This document shows positions 52,591-61,739 of a DNA stretch of 64,000 nucleotides, in pieces. Position numbers and translations under genes: made by a program. The DNA comes from Pardosa pseudoannulata (lineage: Eukaryota; Arthropoda; Arachnida; Araneae; Lycosidae): positions 20,953,444 to 21,017,443 of the forward strand of contig CM063500.1 of the NCBI GenBank assembly GCA_032207245.1. Direction: 5' to 3'. The notes beneath the pieces were generated by a model. It made no database searches and was not told where the DNA came from. It was given only the letters and a program-made list of their open reading frames with translations. Position 1 is the first letter of the stretch; each line of letters starts with the position of its first letter.

Positions 52591-55275
52591 TACATATATT
52601 TTATCGTTACACAAATACATAAACGATGATTTTCTGAATATCTTCACTTTATGGTGATTCTTGAAATTATGTTACCGAAAATTTTTGTAGACTTCAAAAA
52701 GTTCAGGTAGATTTAAGATTTAAAATCTACTGGAATTCCATTTAGTAAATTAACGAACACAACTTTTACTTTTTAGTTTTGGCTTTTTTCAGTCAATGAA
52801 TTGGCCAATGCTTTTGTTCTCTAAACAAGATAACCTTTAAAGCAATATTGACTAATCTAGAACGAAATTGTATATATCTTACAGCTACATATATACACAG
52901 TCGAGGATTTATTCAGCATTTTTCTTGGTGGTACTTTTTCAAACAATAAATGAAGTTTTTTAAGAAGTTCAAGTAGATTTAATGTTTTAAATCTACTTAA
53001 ATACTATGCAATAAATTAATGCACTCAAGTTTTTTTTTTTAATTTTGGCTTTTTTTCAGTCTATGAATTGCACAATGTTTTTGTTCTCTAAACAAGATAA
53101 ACATTGAAGCAATTGGTTACCAATCAGATGAAGTGATGAATTTAGAACGCAATTATATATATCTTATAGTTACACAAATACACAGACTATGATTTTGTGA
53201 ATATCTTTACTTGATGGCGATTCTTCAAACTGAATTATTGAAGTTTTTGTAGATGTTAAGAAGTTCAAGTAGATTGCATGTTTTAAATCTACTTGAATAC
53301 CATGTAATAAAGCAGCCATTACATCTTTAAATTTTTAAGTTTGGCTTTTTCAGTAGAAGAAACGCACAATGCTTTTGTTCTTTACACAAGATAAATGTGA
53401 AGGCAATTATTCATTATTCATTCGAAGAGGTGAATCTGAAATACAATTACATATGTTTTATAATTACATAAATACACAGGCAATTATTTGTTGAACATCT
53501 ATATTTGAAGGTGATTCTTCAAACTAAATTATTGAATATTTTTATAGACGTTAAGAAATCCAAGTAGATTTAAAATATACTGGAATACCATTCAACAATT
53601 TGGGTCGAACTATGGCCGATTGGTTAGGGTGCTGGACTTTGGTACCGGAGTTCGTGGGTTCGTATCCCACTGTGGCATGGTTGCTCGTAGCTGTTCGGGA
53701 TCGGCTTTAAGCTGCAAGTCCCGGTCTCATTAGCCCTCGTGTCGCAAAAAGTAGACCGTAGCACTCCAAAACGTGCAATAATTTAACGAATACAACTTTT
53801 ACTTTTTAATATTGGCTTTTTTAGTCGATGAATTGCACAATGATTTTGCTCTCTAAGCAAGATAAACGGTAAAGCAATTAGTTATCAATAAGAAGACACT
53901 AATCTAGAATGCAATCTTATATTGACACAAATACACAGGCGATGATTTGTTGAACATCTTTTCTTGGTGGTGATTCTTCAAACTGAATTATTGAAGTTTT
54001 TTATAGATGTTAAGAAATTCAAGTAGATTTAAAATCTACTGGAATACCATGCAATAAATCAACCATCACAACTTTGAAATTTCAGTTTTGGCTTTTTCAG
54101 TGGATGAACGCAAAATGCTTTTGTTCTTTAAACAAGATAAATGTGAAGGTAATTATTCATTAATCAGTTGAAGAGGTGACTCTAGAATGCAACTACATAT
54201 ATCTTATAATTTCACAAATACACAGGCGATGATTTGTTGAACATCTTTTCTTGGTGGTGATTCTTCAAACTGAATTATTGAAGTTTTTTATAGATGTTAA
54301 GAAATTCAAGTAGATTTAAAATCTACTGGAATACCATGCAATAAATTGAAGAACACAACTTTTATTTTTTAATTTTGGCATTTTTCATTCGATGAATTGC
54401 CCAATATTTTTGTTCTCTAAACAAGATAAACGTTAAACCAATTACTTAAAAATCAGATAAAGTAGTGAATCTAGACCTCAATTATATATATCCTATAGTT
54501 ACACAAATACACAGGCGATGATTTATTGAACATATTTACATGGTGGTGATTCATCAAACTGAATTATTGAAGTTTTTTATAAACGTTAAGAATTTCAAGT
54601 AGATTTAATGTTTGAAATCTACTTGAATACCATGCAATATATTAACGAACGCAACTTTTACTTTTGAATTTTGGCTTTTTTAGTCTATGAATCGATAAAT
54701 AGCACAATTGTTTTGTTCGTTAAACAAGATAAATGTGAAGGTAATTATTCATGAATCAGTTCCAGAGGCAAATCTAGAATGCACTTTCATACATCTTATA
54801 ATTATATAAATACACAAGCGATAATGTGTTGAACATATATATTTGGTTGTGATTAACCAACCAAAATAAATATGAACGAAATTATTCTTTAATCAGTTGA
54901 AGTGGTGAATCTAGAATGCAGGTACATATATAATTCCATAAATACACAGGCGATAACTTGTTGAATTTTTATTTTTTTTTGGTGGTAATTCTTCATATTA
55001 ATTTATTGAATATTTTTATAGACGTTACAAAATTCAAGTAGATTTAAGATTCTAAATCCACTGGAATATCATGCAATGAATCAACCATCACAACTTTAAG
55101 TTTTCAATTTTGGCATTTTTAGTCACTGAATCGCACAATGCTCTTGTTCTCTAAACAAGATAAATGTTAAATCATTTAGTTATCATACAAATGAAGAAAC
55201 GGATCAAGAATGCAATTACACATATGTACACAAATACATAGTCGATGGTTTGTTGAGCATCTACAATTGGCGATG
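52590..55275. repeat. Satellite-like array, monomer about 270-300 bp
   Basis: About nine monomers, marked by TTxTTGTTCTCTAAACAAGATAA near 52815, 53082, 53376, 53847, 54122, 54411, 54713 and 55145. Each has TACACAAATACACAGGCGATGATTTGTTGAAC, GATTCTTCAAACTGAATTATTGAAG and a hairpin CAAGTAGATTTAA...TTTAAATCTACTTG (for example 53265-53294, 54597-54626). The long 53376-53847 step holds a SINE; 54713-55145 holds a partial extra monomer. Confidence 0.9.
53602..53775 (+). mobile_element. SINE family A, best-preserved copy
   Basis: A box TTGGTTAGGGTGCTGGA, anticodon region CTTTGGTACCGGAG, B box GGGTTCGTATCCC, body TGGCATGGTTGCTCGTAGC, CGGGATCGGCTTTAAGCTGC, GTCCCGGTCTCATTAGCC, end GACCGTAGCACTCCAAAAC. 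Inserted within a satellite monomer; CAACAATTT (53593) and CAATAATTT (53776) are likely target duplications. Head most like tRNA-Pro or a related tRNA (uncertain). Confidence 0.85.
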
Positions 55276-56735
55276 ATTCTTAAGTGATGGTGGTTGAAGA
55301 AATGGACCAACTGATTTCTCTGCACCATGTTTTTTTTACTGCCAGAAACATAAAGTTATGTTTATGTAAGATCAATGTATATAGTGATGCAACTGAATTG
55401 GATGGTACTGCTTATGAAAAAATTAAAATGAGATTTTCATAAAGTTCCTGATATCAGTTTATAAGTTGTTGGTTTGTTTAGGTCAGCGTATTCTGTGCTT
55501 GATTCTTATATCCACTGGAAAAAATCTTCTCAAAATATTGCTAAATCCAGAAAGAGGAAAAAATTTTGGAAACAGATAAAACCATTATATTGAGTTTACT
55601 ATAATTCTAACCATATGTTCATTTAATTTTTTAGCAATGACAAACAGATTGTTATTGATAATATGGATAATATATTTCTGTACTAATTTGCCACAAAATC
55701 TTCTCCACCTCATATGAACTTGTGATATTTGACATATGAAAAAGCTTTCAGGATGATTTTGTTTATGTAGACGTAAAAACCTCTCTCTAGATATATTGAG
55801 TGAAGATTTTCTGCTTTATATAAATGAGCGCAATAACTGAAAATGCTGAATTCGGATTAATATAATAAAGAAAGGCCTCTTATGTGAGGGTAGCAGTATG
55901 TTAATGTGCAAACATATTCGACATTTAAAAGCCCTTTCATTATTAATAGATTTGTCCCAATCGATTAATTTGGTTGAACTTCAAAGTAATATAAAACGTC
56001 TTTTGAAAAGACTTTTCAGATTAACATTTGTTAAATAGATTGTATTTATTTTTCTTGCACTTATATTAATAAAGTAAATTGCTTGCGTGTATGCGTGCAT
56101 TGTAACGGCCTGCAAACAAAATTTATTGCACGTAGTTTCTAAAAAATTTAACATATAAAAGAATTACATTTTCACGAAGAGGTTGAAGTCTAAACTTTGA
56201 AATTATAATTTGTTATATTCAATCTTTTTGAAATATTACCGATTTTTCTGTGTAATCGAGTAACAAAGATGTAAAGAACATCATATATAATTTAGTGTAT
56301 GAATCGTGAAATATTATTTTAGGAATTAATGGTAGATACTTCAAAGTAGTCATAACTTTTCACTTAAAATTTTTTACTCAATTTCTTGACTATATCATAG
56401 GTCTTTACTGTATTATATACATTTAGTGAGAATAAAACAGAATTTGATTAATAAACTTTTAGAGGACATACTCAAAATATCATTGATGATTTACATTCTG
56501 TATATTTCTCGCTCTTAGGTTCTGATTTCATTAGCCCTTATGCAGAAACAAATGTAAATCACAGCATTCTATACCAAACTACGTTAAAAATATTCAATAA
56601 GAATTGACTTATTTCAGTGTAATGATCATTCATCGGAATTAGTTTAGAATAAACACTACTACATTTCAGAGAGTTATAGCAATAATCAGTACTCACTGAA
56701 GCAATAATTAAGTCTACTTTAGAGTACAGCGAATG
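55275..56735. repeat. Segmental duplication, copy 1
   Basis: Matches 58450-59935 almost throughout, about 3.19 kb apart: CCAGAAACATAAAGTTATGTTTAT (55345/58537), GACATATGAAAAAGCTTTCA, GTAGCAxTATGTTAATGTGCAAACAT, ATTTTCACGAAGA, GGAATTAGTTTAGAATAAACACTAC. No gene inside. A SINE A tail lies at 56515-56582. Confidence 0.9.
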
Positions 56736-56985
56736 GAAGGATATCATTCGGCCATTCCAAATGGAATGATACAATTTGGAATACCATTCGGCCATTAAAA
56801 ATGGAAGGATACCATTCGGAATACCATTTGGCTATTCCAAATGGAAGGCTACCATTCGGAATACCATTCGGCCATTCCAAATGGAATGCTACCATTCGGA
56901 ATACCATTCGGCCATTCCAAATGAAATGATACCATTCGGAATACCATTCGGCTATTCCGAATGGAATGATACCATTCGGAACCTC
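56735..56985. repeat. Palindromic minisatellite, copy 1
   Basis: Five or six units of about 60 bp built from ATTCCAAATGGAAT (a near palindrome) and ACCATTCGGAATACCATTCGGC. Because unit lengths are multiples of three and the motif is self-complementary, both strands stay open; this is not coding. Confidence 0.93.
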
Positions 56986-57375
56986 CCTGACTGTCCCAAC
57001 GGCTTCTTTTCCTTTGACAACTCAATGTGACTGTCTCTACGTCCATCTGTATAGACTTTCTTTTGTAAATAGCCCTGTCTGCCCCCTCTGCTGCATCGGT
57101 GCATTGGTAAGTGCTGAACACCTTCTAGTATGTCCATAACTTTCGAAGACATGCATCTTTTTTTTTGTTGTTGTTATCGAGAAACAAGAGACTTTCAGAC
57201 TAATTTGTTTTCTTGATCATTTAATATTATTCTGTTTACTTTTCTTCTGTTTTTGTTAAGTGATTTGTACGATTAATTCTTGCTCATCAATTTCTGTATA
57301 GCGTTAGAGCATTGTCCAAAATGCTGCTGCATTAGATATAAAATACAACAACTTTAGAATAGTTTTTAATACTTT
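56986..57375. repeat. Minisatellite flank and local duplication
   Basis: 56980-57130 (CCTCCCTGACTGTCC...GTGCTGAACACC) recurs at 60108-60250. 57235-57335 (TTTGTACGATxAATTCTTGCTCATCAATTT) recurs at 57470-57570. Confidence 0.8.
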
Positions 57376-57455
57376 TATTTCAAAATGTTGAAAGAGTCTA
57401 CTAACGCTACGTAAGTTAGAACAGGCCGCTACACTAAACCTAAACTAAGATAAAA
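57375..57455 (-). pseudogene. Receptor C-terminal scrap
   Basis: Minus-strand codons for LTYVALVDSFNILK then TAA, nearly identical to the orphaned GR4 tail at 60654-60692, preceded by degraded sequence resembling the FILVY region. No upstream receptor sequence is visible; it is joined to the short duplication at 57.2-57.57 kb. It marks another former GR copy. Confidence 0.65.
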
Positions 57456-57564
57456 TATGTAATATTATTCTGTTTTCTTTTCTTCTATTTTTGTGCAGTG
57501 ATTTGTACGATAAATTCTTGCTCATCAATTTATGTATAGCATTAGAATAATGTCCAAAACGCTG

Positions 57565-58445
57565 TTGTATTGGAAAATTACATAAATACACACGCAATAA
57601 TTTGTTGAAACATCTATATTTGGTGGTGATTCTTCAAATTAAATTATTGAATATTTTTATAGACGTTAAGAAATCAAAGTACATTAAAAATCTAATGGAA
57701 TACCATGCAATGAATTAACGAATACAATTTTTACTTTCTAATTTTGGCTTTTTTCAGTCGATGAATTGCACAATGTTTTTGTTCTCTAAACAAGAAAAAC
57801 GTTTAAAGCAATTAGTTATCAATCAGATGAAAAGATGAATATATGTCGAAATTATATATATCTTATATTTACACAAATACACAGGAAGATGATTTATTAA
57901 ACATCCTGACTTGGTGGTGCTTCTTCAAACTGAATTATTAAAGTTTTTTTTATAGGCGTTAAGAAGTTCTAGTAAATTTAATGTTTTAAATCTACTTGAA
58001 TTTTGGCTTTTATCAGTCGATGAATAGAGCAATTCTTTTGTTCTTTAAACAAGATAAATGTGAAGGTAATTATTCATTAATCCCTTCATGAGGCAAATCT
58101 AGAATGCAATTACATATATCTTATAATTATATAAATACACATGCGATAACGTGTTGAACATATATATTTGGTTGTAATTCTTCAAGCTAAATTATTGAAT
58201 ATTTTTATAGACGTTAAGAAATTTAAGTAGATTTAAGATTTTAAATCTACTGGAATATCATGCAATGAATCAACCATCACAACTTTAACTTTTCAATTTT
58301 GGCTTTTTTCTGTCACTGAATCACACATTGCTCTTGCTCTCTAAACAAGGTAAGCTTTAAATCATTTAGTTATCATAAAAATGAAGACACGAATCAAGAA
58401 TGCAGTTACTTATATTTACACAAATACACAGGCGATGATTTATTG
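57565..58445. repeat. Satellite-like array, second block
   Basis: Three to four monomers of the 52.6-55.3 kb satellite, with GTTCT(C/T)TAAACAAG near 57780, 58039 and 58335 and hairpins near 57969 and 58224. It precedes the second copy of the segmental duplication, as the first block precedes the first. Confidence 0.88.
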
Positions 58446-59935
58446 AGCATCTGCAATTGGCGGCGATTCTTCAGTGATGGTGGTTGAAGAAATGGGCCAA
58501 CTGATTTCTTTTCATCATGCTTTTTTTTACTTCCAGAAACATAAAGTTATGTTTATATAAGAGCAATGCATATTTTGATGCAGCTGAACTGGATGGTACT
58601 GCTTATGAAAATTTTAAAAAGAGATTTTCATTAAGTTCTTGATTTTATTTCATAAGTTTTTTGTATTGTGTAGACCAGCGTTTTCATTGCTTGATCCTTA
58701 TATGCACTGGAAAAACCTTCTCAGAATATAGAGAAATATAGAAAAAGGAAAAATTTTGGAAGCAAGCAAAACCATTATATTAAGTTTACCATAATTCTAA
58801 CTATTGTTCATTTATTTTTTTAGCAATGACAAATAGATTGTTACTGATAATATGGATAATATATTTCAGTACTAACTTGCCACAAAACCTTCTCAACTTC
58901 ATTTAAACGTGTGATAATCGACATATGAAAAAGCTTTCAAGATGATTTTCTTTATGCAGCCGTAAATATCCCTTTCTAGATGTATTGAGTGAACCCTGCT
59001 TTATATAAATGAGTGCAATAACTGAAAACACTGAATCCAGATTAATAGAACAGTGAAAGACCTCTTATGTGAGGGTAGCAATATGTTAATGTGCAAACAT
59101 ATTCGACATTTAAAAGTCCTTTCATTATTAATATATGCGTCCCAATCGATTAGTTTGATTGAACATCAAAGCAGTGTAAACATCTTTTGAAAAGACATTG
59201 CAGATTAGAATTTGTTAAATAGATTGTATTTGTTTTTCGTGTATATATATACATATATTAATAAAATGAATTTTTTGCATGTGTGCGTGCATTGTAACGG
59301 GGTTCAAACTAAATTTATTGTACTTAGTCTCTAAAAAGTTTAATATATAAAGAAAAGTACATTTTCACGAAGATGTTGAAGTCTAAACTTTGAAATTAAA
59401 ATTTGTTATGTTCCAGTTTTATCAAATATTTCAGATTTTTCTGTGGAATCGAGTAACAAAGATGTAAAGAACATCGTATACAATTTACTGAAATAATCGT
59501 GAAATATTATTTTAGGAATTAATGGTTGAAACTTCAAAGTAGTCATAACGTTTTACTTAAAATTTCTTACTCAATTTCTTGACTATATCACAGGTCTTTA
59601 CTTGATCAAATAAATTTAGTCAGAATAAAACAGAATATTATTGATAAACTTTTAGAGAACTGCTCAATATATCATTGATGAATTACATTCTGTACATTTC
59701 TTACGCTTAGGTTCTGATCTCATTAACCCTTATGCAGAAACAAATGTAGATCTTAGTATTCTATACCGAACTACGTGAAAAGTATTCAATAAAAATGGAC
59801 TTATTTCAGTGTAATGGTCATTGATCGGAATTAGTTTAGAATAAACACTACCTAAATTTTAGAGAGTTATAACAATAATTATTACTTACTGAAGTAATAT
59901 TTAAGTCTACTTTAGAGTAGATCGAATGGAAGGAT
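58445..59935. repeat. Segmental duplication, copy 2
   Basis: Counterpart of 55275-56735. A third, short copy of its end (AATTAGTTTAGAACAACTACTATAACG...AATTAAGTCTxCTTT) is at 60540-60645, just before the GR4 tail. Confidence 0.9.
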
Positions 59936-60112
59936 ACCATTCGGAATACCGTTCTGCCGTTCCAAATGGAATGATGCCATTCAGATAGCCATTCGGTCAT
60001 TCCGAATGGAATGATACCATTTGGAATAATACCATTCGGCCATTACAAATGGAATCATACCATTCGGAATACCATTCGTCTATTCCGAATGGAATGATAA
60101 CATTCGGAACCT
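59928..60112. repeat. Palindromic minisatellite, copy 2
   Basis: Same ATTCCxAATGGAAT and ACCATTCGGAATACC composition as 56735-56985, with about three or four units. Confidence 0.92.
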
Positions 60113-60256
60113 CCCTGACTGTCCAGTGGGTTCTTTTCGTTTGACGACTCAATATGACTGTCTCTTCGTACATCTGTATAGACTTTGTTTGGTGGTTAGC
60201 CCTGATTGCCTCCTCTACCGCAGCGGTGCACTGGTGAGTGCTGAACACCTCCTATT

Positions 60257-60515
60257 GTAAGTTAGGACAGTTCCAATATAGAGTAGCACAAAACTGTTTC
60301 TTATTGGAATGTCTCCAATTATTGTCTCCAATTGTTATCAATTGTATCCAATTGTTGCATTGTTATCATGTCTGTATATTCTAGTCTAAATATCTTGAAA
60401 ATAGTTGGTGACATATGCTTGATTCTGAGAGATTTTCTCGTAAATAACTTGCTTTTTAGGACAGTTCAGAACACAGAGATGACATCCAGCTTGCAATTAA
60501 ACACAGAATCAAGAC
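60257..60515 (-). pseudogene. GR4-type receptor fragment (helix 6 to helix 7)
   Basis: On the minus strand, 60400-60515 matches the GR4 codons for ILCSIASK...SLELSEKASYL...ESSL, with substitutions and stops. 60257-60310 encodes G-D-I-P then SFVLLYIGTVLTY, the intact form of the segment deleted in GR4. Between them lies a local expansion of an ATTGTxxCCAATTG-like short repeat (about 60309-60355). It is a broken duplicate that sits only about 140 bp beyond the 3' end of GR4. Confidence 0.7.
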
Positions 60516-60653
60516 TGACTTTTTGTTGTGTAAGGATCATCGATCAAAATTAGTTTAGAACAACTACTATAACGCTTTAGAGAAATATAACAATGATAAT
60601 TTAATACTTACTGAAAAATAATTAAGTCTTCTTTCGAGTAGCTGTTAATTCTT

Positions 60654-60694
60654 TTATTTCGAAATGTTGAAAGAGTCTACTAACGCTATGTAAG
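60654..60694 (-). pseudogene. Orphaned C-terminus of GR4
   Basis: Out-of-frame continuation of GR4: codons for LTYIALVDSFNISK followed by TAA inside AAATAAAAG. It lines up with GR3 (LTYIALV) and with the scrap at 57375. This is the ancestral end of GR4, cut off by the deletion at about 60.70 kb. Confidence 0.75.
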
Positions 60695-61723
60695 TTAGAG
60701 CAGCACAAAACTTTTATTTATTGGAACGTCTCCAATTGTTGTCATAAATACATTCTTGTCTATATATCTCAAAAACAGATGGTGATGTAAGCTTGATTCC
60801 GAGAGATTTTCTGGTAAATAACTTGCTTTTTCGGACAATTCAAGAGACAGAGATGACACCTTGCTTGCAATAGAACACAGAATCAGGATGTTCATTACAT
60901 TATTTAGAGTAAATGCTAGAATAAAAATCAATGACTCGTAATGAGGTGTGGTAATTGTGTTGAGAACAATATTGTATGTAAAATATATACTTGCCGAATT
61001 AAAAAGCAAGAATAAGAACACTAATGCCGAGAAGTTAGAGTTTTCTTCTGAGACTCGCTTCTTTATAAGTATAAATGTTTGCAAAAGGTAACTGTAGTTA
61101 GGAACTGTATTTGAGGATAATAACTTGCTAAAAAATTCTAAATTTTGGATTATTTGAGAGCATATTATTATGTAAAAGATGCAAAATGTATTCATGGTCA
61201 TATAAACGCCAATATTTAGGAAGGTAAAAAATAAAATATAAAATATCTTTTCCCAAAAGTATGATTGTATATGATAGCCAAATAAGAACATACTCGAAGG
61301 AATATGATCCTCTGATAAAATAACTGGTATTATTTGAATTAAGGTCATAGTAATATAAAACGAGATAGTAAATTTTTGCCAGAAAATTATTTTTCTTTTT
61401 AAACTTTTGGACTTAATTGAACTGGTTAAAGCTGTCTTATACTTAAAGGGGTCAAGTTTCATGAAATATGCTGATAGCAAGAATCTAAAAATGGCACCTA
61501 ATACGAGGGCGTATACTGTAGCTAGGTATTGCTGATACTCAGCGCTATTCCATTGACTGCATATTGAGAGCGCAATTATCAGAAGTGAGAGTGAAACAAA
61601 ATAACTCGTAATATTGAGGATGTGGTCAAAGAGGCTTCTTCCAGAATCTGATGATGGTAAGCTATATATAAGGTTTAAACGAAATAAACATGTAACTGAT
61701 AAATGTAGAGCATTTAATTCCAT
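60695..61723 (-). pseudogene. GR4: gustatory-receptor-like gene truncated in helix 7
   Basis: 342 residues open from MELNALHLSV, closest to GR3. Helices at about 34-54, 66-88, 113-136, 156-189, 231-255, 262-287; the seventh stops early. Shared blocks: RLNLIYSLPSSDSGR (15-29), FLLSAYFMKL (81-90), MNTFCIFY (177-184), IASKVSSLSLELSEKASYL (285-303), LFLRYIDKN (316-324), GDVPINKSFV (331-340). After S-F-V-L-L the frame meets TAA. The missing end is still present just downstream in another frame (60654-60692), encoding L-T-Y-I-A-L-V-D-S-F. Comparison with the scrap at 60.26 kb shows that about 19 bases carrying Y-I-G-T-V were lost near 60699-60704 between GCT repeats. Removal of the TY motif probably destroys function; a short functional variant is not excluded. 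Start context AAAATGG. Confidence 0.78.
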
Positions 61724-61739
61724 TTTTTATTGAAATAAT

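Noticed and set aside
56559..57152. Overlapping frames with repeated W-Y-S-E-W and F-H-L-E-W strings
   Set aside because: Produced by the self-complementary minisatellite, open on both strands; no start, composition or homologue supports a gene.
59997..60248. 83-codon minus-strand frame
   Set aside because: Second minisatellite copy plus its flank; same artefact.
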